Below are positions 7,227-16,129 of a stretch of 64,000 nt of DNA, one piece after another. The position numbers were made by a program, and so were the translations under genes. This stretch comes from Pseudomonas arsenicoxydans (GTDB taxonomy: Bacteria > Pseudomonadota > Gammaproteobacteria > Pseudomonadales > Pseudomonadaceae), in NCBI RefSeq assembly GCF_900103875.1, contig NZ_LT629705.1, forward strand, positions 2,861,001 through 2,925,000. Reading direction: 5' to 3'. A model generated the notes under the pieces. It had not been told where the DNA came from and did no database searches. It worked only from the letters and a program-made list of their open reading frames with translations. Every line of letters starts with the position of its first letter. Positions within the stretch are counted from its first letter, which is position 1.

Positions 7227-8648
7227 ATGGCAAGTCCAATTCTACCGGGTTCGGGTCTAGGGTCCGGTCTCGACATCGGTGCGATCGTGACCGCGCTGGT
7301 CAACTCCGACAAATCGGCCAAGCAGACGCTGATCACCAAACAGACGTCCATCAACACGGCCAAGATTTCTGCTACCGGCTCGTTGAAATCGGCTCTCGCA
7401 GCGTTCCAGACGGCCATGACCAACCTCGGTAAGAAAGACGCGCCTGCGTTTTCCGGTTTTACCGCGACGTCGGGTACGCCGACCACGTTGACCGTCACGT
7501 CTGATAACACGGCGGTAAATGGTAGCTATAGCGTTGTAGTGAACAACCTGGCGACCGGCTCCAAAGTGGCAAGCGCGGCGTTTGCCGGCGGTGCCAGCAG
7601 TGCCATTCCGACTGGTACGTTGAAAATCAGTCAAAATGGTATTGATTACCCGGTGACCATCGCGAGCGGCGCGACGTTGCAGTCGACCCGTGACGCGATC
7701 AACACCACGCTTCAAGGCAAAGGCATCAGCGCCAACATCGTCACCGACGGCAATGGTTCTCGATTGGTCATTGGTTCGACGGTGACAGGCGCAGGCTCCG
7801 ATCTTACGGTCAGCGGTATTGCCGGGCTGGAAATCGACGGAACCAATAGCTTGGGGGCCACTCCGGCCGCTGGCGCTTCTGGCAACATCGGTGGTTTGGC
7901 TGCGGATGCGTCGGTCACCATCGATGGCCTAACCGTCACCAGTAAAAGCAACACGATCAGCCAGGCGGTGGGTGGCATCAACATGACCTTGCTGGCGGAA
8001 AGTAAGACGCCGGTCAAAGTCACTGTCGGCACTAACACCGATGGCATGAAGACCTCGCTGCAGTCGTTCGTCGATGCCTATAACAACGTCATCAACACCC
8101 TGACCGCTCTGACCAAGCCAAGCCTGGACGATGCAGGCAATCCAACCATCGGCGCTGCAATGACCGGTGACTCGTTGCCGCGTAACTTGATCACTGCCGT
8201 GCGCAATGAGCTGGTAGCGCCTGGGGCGGGCGGTCAATTGTCGGTACTGTCGCAGTTGGGTATTCAGACCGATCAGAAGACCGGTGCGCTGAGCATCGAC
8301 GCAACCAAGTACGCCAAGGCCATGGCAACTCCCGGGATGAGCAGTTCGGTGCAGAATCTGTTCACGGGTACTGACGCAAAAAATGGCCTGTTGGCGCGTA
8401 TGTCGGCAGCGATCACGCCGTACTCCCAGACTGGCGGGATTCTGGATCAGCGAAGCAGCAACCTGGGCAAGGTCCAGAAGGATCTGAGCAGCCAGCAGAC
8501 GGCGCTGGATATACGAGTGACCAACCTCACCGCCTCCCTGACTGCCAAGTACAACGCGATGGATCTGTTGGTCGGCCAGATGAAGGCCACTGCCAGCAAC
8601 ATCACCGGCTTCTTCCAGACGTTGAACGCTCAGCAGTCCAGCAAGTAG
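7227..8648 (+). CDS. fliD: Flagellar filament cap protein FliD (HAP2)
   Basis: FliD forms the distal cap that guides flagellin assembly and can act as an adhesin. The 473-residue protein starts MASPILPGSGLGSGLDIGAIV, the conserved FliD N-terminus, and ends in a helical coiled-coil region (KVQKDLSSQQTALDIRVTN, then YNAMDLLVGQMKATASNI). The middle is Thr/Ser/Gly-rich, as usual for the variable domain. An ATG at 7221 lies only one base from the AAGGAG ribosome site, so ATG 7227 is the better start. Confidence 0.95.
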   Translation: MASPILPGSGLGSGLDIGAIVTALVNSDKSAKQTLITKQTSINTAKISATGSLKSALAAFQTAMTNLGKKDAPAFSGFTATSGTPTTLTVTSDNTAVNGSYSVVVNNLATGSKVASAAFAGGASSAIPTGTLKISQNGIDYPVTIASGATLQSTRDAINTTLQGKGISANIVTDGNGSRLVIGSTVTGAGSDLTVSGIAGLEIDGTNSLGATPAAGASGNIGGLAADASVTIDGLTVTSKSNTISQAVGGINMTLLAESKTPVKVTVGTNTDGMKTSLQSFVDAYNNVINTLTALTKPSLDDAGNPTIGAAMTGDSLPRNLITAVRNELVAPGAGGQLSVLSQLGIQTDQKTGALSIDATKYAKAMATPGMSSSVQNLFTGTDAKNGLLARMSAAITPYSQTGGILDQRSSNLGKVQKDLSSQQTALDIRVTNLTASLTAKYNAMDLLVGQMKATASNITGFFQTLNAQQSSK

Positions 8649-8660
8649 ATATGGGCTGAC

Positions 8661-8706
8661 GACAAAAACCCGGCTACGCTTTTCGGCGTGTGCCGGGTTT
8701 TTGTCT
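8661..8706 (+). terminator. Intrinsic terminator after fliD
   Basis: GACAAAAACCCGGC (8661-8674) pairs with GCCGGGTTTTTGTC (8692-8705) across a loop that contains a smaller stem. The A-rich and T-rich flanks suit bidirectional termination. It separates fliD from the sigma-28-type promoter of fliS. Confidence 0.85.
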
Positions 8707-8713
8707 TCTGGTC

Positions 8714-8740
8714 TAAAGTTTTCAGTCTCGAAGACGATAC
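8714..8740 (+). promoter_or_regulatory. Sigma-28 (FliA)-type promoter of fliS
   Basis: TAAAG (8714-8718), 14 bp, then GACGATAC (8733-8740) lies 40 bp before fliS. The spacing and -10 match the fliC site, and it follows directly after the fliD terminator. That layout suggests fliS and the fliT-like gene form their own FliA-dependent unit. Confidence 0.65.
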
Positions 8741-8779
8741 ACTGATCATACGAGTCATTGAGTGGCAGTGAGGTAGAAC

Positions 8780-9175
8780 ATGAATCCGAGGTTAGCCCTT
8801 CGGCAATACCAGAAGGTCGGGGCGCAGGCCCAGACGTCAGAAGCCAGTCCGCATCGCTTGGTGCAAATGCTGATGGAAGGTGGTCTGGATCGCATCGCTC
8901 AGGCCAAAGGCGCGATGGAGCGCAAGGACATTCCTGGCAAGGGTGTGTCTATCAGCAAGGCCATTGGGATCATTGGTGGCTTGCGTGAAGGCCTGGATCT
9001 TGAAAAGGCTGCGGAAACTGTCGGCGAGCTCGACCGTCTCTACGCTTACATGATGAAGCGCCTGGCCGAGGCGAACATCAAGAGCGACCCGCGTATTCTC
9101 GATGAAGTCGCTGGTTTGCTGCGCACGGTCAAAGAAGGCTGGGACGCCATCGCCGCGCCAGGTCCGCAGTTTTAA
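8780..9175 (+). CDS. fliS: Flagellin export chaperone FliS
   Basis: FliS binds the C-terminal helices of flagellin in the cytoplasm and stops premature polymerisation. The 131-residue protein has the family motifs LRQYQKVGAQAQTSEASPHRLVQ in its first 30 residues, GLDRIAQAKGAM, and ELDRLYAYMMKRLAEAN, and is all-helical. It follows a terminator and a sigma-28-type site, and is followed 10 bp later by the fliT-like gene. Confidence 0.95.
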   Translation: MNPRLALRQYQKVGAQAQTSEASPHRLVQMLMEGGLDRIAQAKGAMERKDIPGKGVSISKAIGIIGGLREGLDLEKAAETVGELDRLYAYMMKRLAEANIKSDPRILDEVAGLLRTVKEGWDAIAAPGPQF

Positions 9176-9185
9176 GGAGATCATC

Positions 9186-9482
9186 ATGAGTCTTGTATTG
9201 CAGCGAATCGAACATACCCGTGAAGCGTTGGTCGGTGCATTGGCCGAGCGCAACTGGGAAGCTATCGGTCAATTGGACCTTGATTGCCGTTCCTGCATGG
9301 AAGACGTCATGAGTGAAGATTCGTTGGACGAGGTGGCGTTGCGTGCCAACCTGGAGGAGTTGCTGAGGGTCTACAAGGAACTTCTCGAGGCGGCGATGGG
9401 GGAGAGACAGGCGATTGTCGACGAGATGTCTCAGATCCACCAAGCACAGAACGCGGCAAAGGTTTACCATCTGTTTGGTTAA
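9186..9482 (+). CDS. fliT: FliT-like flagellar chaperone / small helical protein
   Basis: A 98-residue helical, acidic protein directly after fliS. Size, position and helical heptads (IEHTREALVGALAERNWEAIGQLD, then LLRVYKELLEAAMGERQAIVDEM) fit FliT, the FliD export chaperone, although sequence conservation in this family is low. ATG 9186 has TAAGGAGA five bases upstream, which rules out longer in-frame starts inside fliS. Assignment depends largely on context. Confidence 0.7.
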   Translation: MSLVLQRIEHTREALVGALAERNWEAIGQLDLDCRSCMEDVMSEDSLDEVALRANLEELLRVYKELLEAAMGERQAIVDEMSQIHQAQNAAKVYHLFG

Positions 9483-9516
9483 TCCGCAGTTAATCCAAAC
9501 ATAGTGCGCCATAAAT

Positions 9517-9545
9517 TTGACTGTGCACGGTTTTTTGACTTAACT
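9517..9545 (+). promoter_or_regulatory. Sigma-70-like promoter candidate of fleQ
   Basis: TTGACT (9517-9522), 17 bp, then TTAACT (9540-9545) lies about 107 bp before the fleQ start. In P. aeruginosa fleQ is transcribed by sigma-70 rather than the flagellar sigma factors, which agrees. A small inverted repeat (GCAAGC / GCTTGC, 9591-9607) lies in the leader. Confidence 0.5.
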
Positions 9546-9651
9546 AGTGGCTGGTTCCAGATTTCAGGCGTCTACAGGCATAACGTGTCTGCAAGCGTCT
9601 AGCTTGCCCCCTCATTTCGGGCATTGAGTTGACTAGGGAAGTTGCTATTGC

Positions 9652-11127
9652 ATGTGGCGTGAAACCAAAATTCTGCTGATTGATGACGATAGCGTCCGTC
9701 GCCGCGACCTGGCGGTGATTTTAAATTTTCTCGGTGAAGAAAATTTACCCTGCGGGAGCCATGACTGGCAGCAGGCTGTCGGCTCTTTGTCATCAAGTCG
9801 TGAAGTGATCTGTGTCCTGATCGGTACGGTCAATGCTCCTGGCGCACTTCCAGGCCTGTTAAAGACACTCGCAACCTGGGATGAGTTCCTTCCGGTTTTG
9901 CTGATGGGCGATAATTCTTCCGTTGAATTGCCGGAAGACCAGCGTCGCCGAGTGCTTTCGACCCTCGAAATGCCACCCAGCTACAGCAAATTGCTCGACT
10001 CGCTGCACCGTGCCCAGGTCTATCGCGAGATGTATGATCAGGCCCGTGAGCGCGGTCGTCATCGCGAACCCAATCTTTTCCGTAGTCTTGTCGGCACCAG
10101 CCGGGCGATTCAACACGTCCGTCAGATGATGCAGCAAGTGGCCGACACCGACGCCAGCGTGCTGATCCTCGGCGAGTCCGGGACCGGCAAGGAAGTGGTC
10201 GCGCGTAATCTGCACTATCACTCAAAGCGTCGTGATGCGCCGTTCGTGCCGGTCAACTGCGGGGCGATCCCTGCCGAGTTGCTGGAAAGCGAACTGTTCG
10301 GTCACGAGAAGGGGGCCTTCACCGGCGCAATCACCAGCCGCGCCGGGCGTTTCGAGCTGGCCAATGGCGGCACCCTGTTTCTCGACGAAATCGGCGACAT
10401 GCCGCTGCCGATGCAGGTCAAGTTGCTGCGCGTGTTGCAGGAGCGCACCTTCGAGCGCGTGGGTAGCAACAAGACTCAGAGCGTCGACGTGCGCATCATC
10501 GCGGCGACCCACAAGAATCTCGAAAGCATGATCGAGATCGGCACCTTCCGCGAAGACTTGTACTATCGCCTGAACGTGTTCCCGATCGAGATGGCGCCAC
10601 TGCGCGAGCGTGTCGAAGACATTCCGCTGCTGATGAACGAATTGATCTCGCGCATGGAGCACGAGAAACGCGGTTCTATCCGTTTCAACTCGGCGGCGAT
10701 CATGTCGCTGTGTCGCCACGGCTGGCCGGGCAACGTTCGCGAACTGGCCAACCTGGTGGAGCGCATGGCGATCATGCATCCGTACGGGGTGATCGGCGTG
10801 GTTGAGTTGCCGAAGAAATTCCGTTACGTCGATGACGAAGACGAGCAGATGGTCGACAGCCTGCGCAGCGATCTGGAAGAGCGGGTGGCCATCAACGGGC
10901 ATACCCCGGACTTCACCGCCAACGCCATGCTGCCGCCTGAAGGCCTGGACCTGAAAGACTACCTTGGTGGTCTGGAGCAGGGTCTGATTCAGCAGGCGCT
11001 GGATGATGCCAATGGTATCGTCGCCCGTGCCGCTGAGCGTCTGCGCATTCGCCGCACCACGCTGGTGGAGAAGATGCGCAAGTACGGTATGAGCCGTCGC
11101 GATGGAGATGAACAGGCGGATGATTGA
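9652..11127 (+). CDS. fleQ: FleQ, master sigma-54-dependent flagellar regulator
   Basis: FleQ activates early flagellar genes with RpoN and, with c-di-GMP and FleN, switches to control of exopolysaccharide genes. The 491-residue protein has an N-terminal receiver-like domain (1-120), a central AAA+ domain from about residue 140 (Walker A GESGTGKE, sigma-54 contact loop GAFTGA, Walker [10 protein letters not shown]) and a Fis-type helix-turn-helix at the end ([20 protein letters not shown]). The receiver keeps the acidic LLIDDDSVR pocket, but the usual phosphoacceptor strand reads VLIGTV, without Asp, as known for FleQ. It stands alone between fliT and fleS. Confidence 0.97.
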   Translation: MWRETKILLIDDDSVRRRDLAVILNFLGEENLPCGSHDWQQAVGSLSSSREVICVLIGTVNAPGALPGLLKTLATWDEFLPVLLMGDNSSVELPEDQRRRVLSTLEMPPSYSKLLDSLHRAQVYREMYDQARERGRHREPNLFRSLVGTSRAIQHVRQMMQQVADTDASVLILGESGTGKEVVARNLHYHSKRRDAPFVPVNCGAIPAELLESELFGHEKGAFTGAITSRAGRFELANGGTLFLDEIGDMPLPMQVKLLRVLQERTFERVGSNKTQSVDVRIIAATHKNLESMIEIGTFREDLYYRLNVFPIEMAPLRERVEDIPLLMNELISRMEHEKRGSIRFNSAAIMSLCRHGWPGNVRELANLVERMAIMHPYGVIGVVELPKKFRYVDDEDEQMVDSLRSDLEERVAINGHTPDFTANAMLPPEGLDLKDYLGGLEQGLIQQALDDANGIVARAAERLRIRRTTLVEKMRKYGMSRRDGDEQADD

Positions 11128-11138
11128 CGCCTGTTTTT
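11111..11138 (+). terminator. Intrinsic terminator overlapping the fleQ stop
   Basis: AACAGGCG (11111-11118) pairs with CGCCTGTT (11128-11135), followed by further T residues to 11138. The stem encloses the fleQ stop codon (11125-11127), so fleQ is probably monocistronic and fleSR depends on its own promoter. Confidence 0.7.
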
Positions 11139-11167
11139 CAAGTCGTTCATTTATGGGCGGTTTTTTT

Positions 11168-11185
11168 TAGGCACGGGTATTGCTA
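11168..11185 (+). promoter_or_regulatory. Sigma-54 promoter of fleSR
   Basis: TAGGCACGGGTATTGCTA has GG at 11170-11171 and GC at 11182-11183 with exactly 10 bp between, and matches the TGGCAC-N5-TTGC consensus well. It lies 53 bp upstream of fleS. FleQ-RpoN control of fleSR is established in P. aeruginosa. Confidence 0.85.
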
Positions 11186-11237
11186 CATCCCTCGCAACGT
11201 TCCGTTTAACTGACGGTCAGCCAAGCGAGAGAGCACG

Positions 11238-12461
11238 ATGCCCCAAGCCGCCCAGATGTCTCCTGTCCCTGACGCTTCGGGACAACCGTCGTCCGTAGAG
11301 CAGGCAAGCCGGCTTGGCCTTGAGCAGGCGTTCGCGCTGTTCAACCAGATGTCGAGCCAGTTGACCGATTCCTACAGCATGCTCGAAGCCCGGGTCACCG
11401 AACTCAAGGGTGAGCTGGCGGTGGTCAGTGCCCAGCGCATGCAGGAGCTGGCGGAAAAAGAACGCCTGGCCAACCGCCTGCAAAACCTCCTCGATCTGTT
11501 GCCCGGCGGCGTTATCGTCATCGACGCCCAAGGCATCGTGCGCGAAGCCAATCCGGCGGCGTGCGAGCTGCTCGGTCTGCCCCTCGAAGGCGAACTCTGG
11601 CGCCATGTCATTGCGCGCTGCTTCGCGCCGCGCGAAGACGACGGTCACGAAATTTCTCTCAGGGACGGTCGGCGTCTATCGATTGCCACCCGTTCGCTGG
11701 ATGCCGAGCCAGGTCAGTTGGTGTTGCTCAACGACCTGACTGAAACCCGTCAACTGCAAGGCCAACTGGCTCGTCATGAGCGCCTGTCGTCTCTCGGCCG
11801 GATGGTCGCCTCCTTGGCTCATCAGATTCGTACGCCATTGTCGGCCGCGTTGCTCTATGCCAGTCACTTGACCGAGCAGGAACTGCCGGTGGCCACGCAG
11901 CAGCGATTTGCCGGACGCCTGAAAGAGCGTTTGCATGAACTCGAACATCAGGTGCGCGACATGCTGGTGTTCGCTCGCGGCGAGTTGCCGCTGACGGATC
12001 GCGTCACGCCCAAGGTGTTGATGCAGTCGCTGCAATCGGCGGCGCTGACCCATGTTCAGGAGTTACCGATCCGTTGGCAGTGCGACAGTCATGCCGGCGA
12101 ATTGCTGTGCAATCGCGACACCCTGATCGGGGCGATCCTCAACCTGATCGAGAACGCGATTCAGGCCAGTGCCGGCAATGTGCGTCTGAAGGTTCATCTC
12201 TATACCCGTGAAAACACCCTGCGCGTGTGCGTCAGTGACAGCGGCAGTGGTATCGAGGCAAGTGTCCTGGCGCGTCTGGGCGAGCCGTTTTTCACCACCA
12301 AGACCACCGGCACTGGCCTGGGCCTGACCGTGGTCAAGGCGGTGGCCCGCGCTCATCAAGGAGAATTGCAGTTGCGTTCGCGGCCGGGTCGCGGCACGTG
12401 TGCGCAGGTCATCCTGCCGCTTTTTTCGGGTGAACAAACCAGCGTTCAGGGAGCCGAGTGA
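11238..12461 (+). CDS. fleS: FleS, sensor histidine kinase
   Basis: FleS phosphorylates FleR to switch on middle (class III) flagellar genes. The 407-residue protein has no transmembrane segment, so the sensor is cytoplasmic. A coiled coil (about 40-82) leads to a PAS domain (about 85-165), then the HisKA dimerisation helix with His195 in ASLAHQIRTPLSAAL, and an HATPase domain with N-box LNLIENAIQ, G1 VSDSGSGI and GTGLGLTVVKAVARAHQG. The stop overlaps the fleR start as GTGA. Confidence 0.96.
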   Translation: MPQAAQMSPVPDASGQPSSVEQASRLGLEQAFALFNQMSSQLTDSYSMLEARVTELKGELAVVSAQRMQELAEKERLANRLQNLLDLLPGGVIVIDAQGIVREANPAACELLGLPLEGELWRHVIARCFAPREDDGHEISLRDGRRLSIATRSLDAEPGQLVLLNDLTETRQLQGQLARHERLSSLGRMVASLAHQIRTPLSAALLYASHLTEQELPVATQQRFAGRLKERLHELEHQVRDMLVFARGELPLTDRVTPKVLMQSLQSAALTHVQELPIRWQCDSHAGELLCNRDTLIGAILNLIENAIQASAGNVRLKVHLYTRENTLRVCVSDSGSGIEASVLARLGEPFFTTKTTGTGLGLTVVKAVARAHQGELQLRSRPGRGTCAQVILPLFSGEQTSVQGAE

Positions 12462-13852
12462 AGGACATGGCAATCAAGGTTTTACTGGTCGAGGACGACC
12501 GCGCGCTTCGCGAAGCGCTGGCCGATACGCTGCTGCTCGCGGGGCACAATTACACAGCAGTCGGTTCGGCCGAGGAGGCGCTGGCGACGGTGGGTGTCGA
12601 GGCGTTCAACCTGGTCATCAGCGACGTCAATATGCCGGGCATGGACGGGCATCAATTACTCGGTCTGCTGCGAGTGCGGCAGCCACAGTTGCCGGTGTTG
12701 CTGATGACCGCTCACGGCGCTGTCGAGCGTGCGGTCGACGCGATGCGTCAGGGTGCGGCGGATTACCTGGTCAAGCCGTTCGAGCCCAAGGCCTTGCTCG
12801 ATCTGGTGGCGCGACACGCGCTGGGTAATCTCGGCGCGAGCGAAAGCGAAGGGCCGATTGCGTTCGAGCCCGCCAGTGCGCAACTGCTGGAGTTGGCGGC
12901 GCGGGTCGCGCGCAGTGACTCCACCGTGTTGATCTCCGGCGAGTCCGGTACCGGCAAAGAGGTGCTGGCGCGCTATATCCACCAGCATTCCCATCGCGCC
13001 ACTCAGCCATTCATTGCGATCAATTGCGCCGCGATCCCGGACAACATGCTCGAAGCCACATTGTTCGGTCATGAAAAAGGTTCGTTCACCGGCGCGATAG
13101 CGGCACAGGCCGGCAAATTCGAACAGGCCGATGGCGGCACCATCCTGCTCGACGAAATTTCTGAAATGCCCCTCGGACTGCAGGCCAAGTTACTGCGCGT
13201 CTTGCAGGAGCGCGAAGTCGAGCGCGTCGGCGCGCGCAAACCGATCACCCTGGATATTCGGGTCGTGGCCACCACCAACCGCGATCTGGCCGGTGAAGTA
13301 GCGGCGGGGCGGTTTCGTGAAGACCTTTATTATCGGCTGTCGGTGTTTCCGCTGGCCTGGCGTCCGTTGCGCGAGCGTACCGCCGACATCCTGCCGCTGG
13401 CCGAGCGCCTGCTGGCCAAGCACGTCAATAAAATGAAGCATGCGACGGCAACACTCTCGCCCGAGGCGCAAGCGTGCCTGATTGCTTATCGGTGGCCAGG
13501 CAACGTGCGTGAACTGGATAACGCCATCCAGCGCGCGCTGATTCTGCAGCAGGGCGGCTTGATCCAGCCGCAGGACTTTTGCCTGTCCGGGCCGGTGGCC
13601 TGCGCGCCTTTGCCAGTGTTGGCGGCGGCACCGGTGCGCGCTGTCGAGGTTGAAACGGAGTCGGCTGGAGCGCTGGGCGATGACCTGCGACGCCGTGAGT
13701 TTCAGATGATCATCGACACCTTGCGTGCCGAACGTGGTCGTCGCAAGGAAGCGGCCGAGCGACTGGGTATCAGCCCGCGCACCTTGCGCTACAAGCTGGC
13801 GCAGATGCGCGACGCCGGAATGGACGTCGAAGCCTACTTGTTCGCCACCTGA
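12458..13852 (+). CDS. fleR: FleR, sigma-54-dependent response regulator
   Basis: FleR is the response regulator partner of FleS and activates RpoN-dependent hook and basal-body genes. Order: receiver domain with Asp56 in VISDVNMPG and Lys in VKPFEP; AAA+ domain with GESGTGKEV, sigma-54 loop GSFTGA (a natural variant of GAFTGA) and TILLDEISE; C-terminal Fis-type HTH (RRKEAAERLGISPRTLRYKL). GTG 12458 overlaps the fleS stop and has CAGGGAG upstream. ATG 12467 would sit one base from GAAGGA, so the GTG looks better, though many annotations use the ATG. Confidence 0.96.
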   Translation: MKDMAIKVLLVEDDRALREALADTLLLAGHNYTAVGSAEEALATVGVEAFNLVISDVNMPGMDGHQLLGLLRVRQPQLPVLLMTAHGAVERAVDAMRQGAADYLVKPFEPKALLDLVARHALGNLGASESEGPIAFEPASAQLLELAARVARSDSTVLISGESGTGKEVLARYIHQHSHRATQPFIAINCAAIPDNMLEATLFGHEKGSFTGAIAAQAGKFEQADGGTILLDEISEMPLGLQAKLLRVLQEREVERVGARKPITLDIRVVATTNRDLAGEVAAGRFREDLYYRLSVFPLAWRPLRERTADILPLAERLLAKHVNKMKHATATLSPEAQACLIAYRWPGNVRELDNAIQRALILQQGGLIQPQDFCLSGPVACAPLPVLAAAPVRAVEVETESAGALGDDLRRREFQMIIDTLRAERGRRKEAAERLGISPRTLRYKLAQMRDAGMDVEAYLFAT

Positions 13853-13903
13853 TTCGTCAGGGACAACGCTTGGGAAGGGCTTTTGTTCAGAACGGCCACG
13901 GAG

Positions 13904-13921
13904 CTGGCACCCTTGTTGCTA
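13904..13921 (+). promoter_or_regulatory. Sigma-54 promoter of the fliE operon
   Basis: CTGGCACCCTTGTTGCTA has GG at 13906-13907 and GC at 13918-13919, 10 bp apart, a near-perfect TGGCAC-N5-TTGC match. It lies 79 bp upstream of fliE and can drive fliEFGHIJ and the following hsb genes. Confidence 0.88.
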
Positions 13922-13997
13922 ACACCTCACTACCCGCCGAGTGAGTGTCAAAAAATTGCGGGTCGCCAACGACGTCAGCTCGTCAAAGAGAGAAGCC

Positions 13998-14327
13998 ATG
14001 AGCCAAGGTATTGAATTCAATCGGTTGATGCTGGACATGCGTTCCATGCAAATGGATGCGATGTCTGCGTCGAAATCGACTGCCGCCGTTCCAGCACTGG
14101 GTGGCAGCAGCTTTTCCGACATGCTCGGCCAGGCTGTCAATAAAGTGAACGATACGCAGCAAGCATCCAATCAGTTGGCCAGCGCCTTCGAGATCGGCAA
14201 GAGCGGCGTCGACCTGACGGACGTGATGATTTCCTCGCAGAAGGCCAGCGTGTCTTTCCAGGCGTTGACCCAGGTGCGCAACAAGTTGGTTCAGGCTTAT
14301 CAAGACATCATGCAGATGCCGGTTTAA
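13998..14327 (+). CDS. fliE: Flagellar hook-basal body protein FliE
   Basis: FliE is the MS ring-rod junction protein, exported early by the flagellar type III system. The 109-residue product begins [18 protein letters not shown] and contains the conserved [17 protein letters not shown] and [17 protein letters not shown] segments. ATG 13998 is preceded by an AAAGAGAGAAG ribosome site; the upstream extension of the frame reaches towards the sigma-54 promoter and is not coding. First gene of the operon; fliF follows 14 bp later. Confidence 0.95.
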   Translation: MSQGIEFNRLMLDMRSMQMDAMSASKSTAAVPALGGSSFSDMLGQAVNKVNDTQQASNQLASAFEIGKSGVDLTDVMISSQKASVSFQALTQVRNKLVQAYQDIMQMPV

Positions 14328-14341
14328 GGACGTATTGAGTC

Positions 14342-16129
14342 ATGGCAGAAGCAATCGCCGATAACGTTCCGGCCAAGGCCACTCCGGTAGACGGCAAACC
14401 GCCGCTGTTCGGGTTGTCCTTCCTGGAAAACCTCTCCGAGATGACCATGTTGCGTCAGGTGGGCCTGTTGGTCGGCCTGGCTGCGAGCGTGGCGATTGGC
14501 TTTGCCGTGGTGTTGTGGTCCCAGCAGCCGGATTACCGGCCTCTGTACGGCAGTCTTGCCGGCATGGATGCCAAGCAGGTCATGGAAACCCTGGCCGCAG
14601 CCGACATTCCCTATACCGTTGAACCGAACTCCGGAGCCTTGCTGGTCAAGGCCGATGACCTGTCCCGTGCGCGGCTCAAGCTCGCGGCTGCTGGTGTCAC
14701 TCCCAGCGACGGCAACATCGGCTTTGAAATCCTCGACAAGGACCAGGGCCTGGGGACCAGCCAGTTCATGGAAGCGACCCGTTATCGTCGCGGCCTGGAA
14801 GGCGAACTGGCGCGCACCATTTCCAGCCTGAACAACGTCAAGGGTGCCCGCGTGCACCTGGCGATTCCGAAAAGCTCGGTGTTCGTGCGTGACGAGCGCA
14901 AGCCAAGCGCTTCGATCCTGGTTGAGCTGTATTCCGGCCGCTCGCTGGAGCCGGGTCAGGTACTGGCGATCATCAATCTGGTGGCAACCAGTGTTCCTGA
15001 ACTGAGCAAATCGCAGATCACCGTGGTCGACCAGAAGGGCAACCTGCTGTCGGATCAGGCGGAAAATTCTGAACTGACCATGGCCGGCAAGCAATTCGAT
15101 TACAGCCGTCGCATGGAAAGCATGCTGACCCAGCGCGTGCACAATATCCTGCAACCGGTGCTTGGCAACGATCGCTACAAAGCTGAAGTCTCCGCCGATG
15201 TGGACTTCAGCGCCGTCGAGTCGACCTCCGAGCAGTTCAACCCGGATCAACCGGCGTTGCGCAGCGAGCAGTCGGTCAACGAACAACGCACCGCCAGCAA
15301 TGGCCCGCAAGGTGTGCCGGGTGCCTTGAGCAACCAGCCGCCATCGCCAGCCTCTGCGCCGCAAACCACCGGTGGCAGCACCGCAGCGGCCGGCATGGTT
15401 CAGCCAGGCCAGCCATTGATCGATGCCAACGGTCAGCAAATCATGGACCCGGCTACCGGTCAGCCGATGCTGGCGCCGTACCCGGCGGACAAGCGTCAAC
15501 AGTCCACCAAGAACTTCGAGCTCGACCGTTCCATCAGCCACACCAAGCAGCAGCAGGGGCGTTTGAATCGCCTGTCGGTGTCGGTGGTGGTGGACGATCA
15601 GGTCAAGGTCAACGCAGCCAATGGCGAAACCACCCGTGCACCGTGGAGCGCCGACGAATTGGCGCGCTTCACTCGCCTGGTCCAGGACGCCGTCGGTTTC
15701 GACGCCAGCCGTGGCGACAGCGTGAGCGTGATCAACATGCCGTTCTCCGCCGAGCGCGGTGAAGTGATTGCCGATATTCCGTTCTACTCCCAGCCGTGGT
15801 TCTGGGACATCGTCAAGCAAGTGCTGGGTGTCTTGTTCATCCTGGTGCTGGTGTTCGGCGTGCTGCGCCCGGTGCTCAACAACATCACCGGTGGCGGCAA
15901 AGGCAAGCAACTTGCAGGTCTGGGCAGCGACGTGGAACTCGGTGGCATGGGCGGCCTGGACGGCGAACTGGCCAACGACCGCGTCAGCCTCGGTGGCCCG
16001 ACCAGCATCCTGCTGCCGAGCCCGAGCGAAGGCTATGACGCGCAGTTGAATGCAATCAAGAGTTTGGTGGCAGAAGATCCGGGCCGTGTGGCCCAGGTCG
16101 TGAAAGAGTGGATTAACGCAGATGAGTGA
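14342..16129 (+). CDS. fliF: Flagellar MS-ring protein FliF
   Basis: FliF (595 residues) builds the inner-membrane MS ring that houses the export gate and holds FliG. Two transmembrane segments are visible: about residues 41-60 (GLLVGLAASVAIGFAVVLW) and about 487-506 (VLGVLFILVLVFGVLRPVL). Between them lie the ring-building motifs (PDYRPLYGSL, GSSLNNVKGARVHLAIP-type region) and a Pro/Gln/Ser-rich linker at about 320-370. The C-terminal cytoplasmic tail ends VAQVVKEWINADE, the FliG-binding helix. It overlaps fliG by 8 bp. Confidence 0.97.
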   Translation: MAEAIADNVPAKATPVDGKPPLFGLSFLENLSEMTMLRQVGLLVGLAASVAIGFAVVLWSQQPDYRPLYGSLAGMDAKQVMETLAAADIPYTVEPNSGALLVKADDLSRARLKLAAAGVTPSDGNIGFEILDKDQGLGTSQFMEATRYRRGLEGELARTISSLNNVKGARVHLAIPKSSVFVRDERKPSASILVELYSGRSLEPGQVLAIINLVATSVPELSKSQITVVDQKGNLLSDQAENSELTMAGKQFDYSRRMESMLTQRVHNILQPVLGNDRYKAEVSADVDFSAVESTSEQFNPDQPALRSEQSVNEQRTASNGPQGVPGALSNQPPSPASAPQTTGGSTAAAGMVQPGQPLIDANGQQIMDPATGQPMLAPYPADKRQQSTKNFELDRSISHTKQQQGRLNRLSVSVVVDDQVKVNAANGETTRAPWSADELARFTRLVQDAVGFDASRGDSVSVINMPFSAERGEVIADIPFYSQPWFWDIVKQVLGVLFILVLVFGVLRPVLNNITGGGKGKQLAGLGSDVELGGMGGLDGELANDRVSLGGPTSILLPSPSEGYDAQLNAIKSLVAEDPGRVAQVVKEWINADE

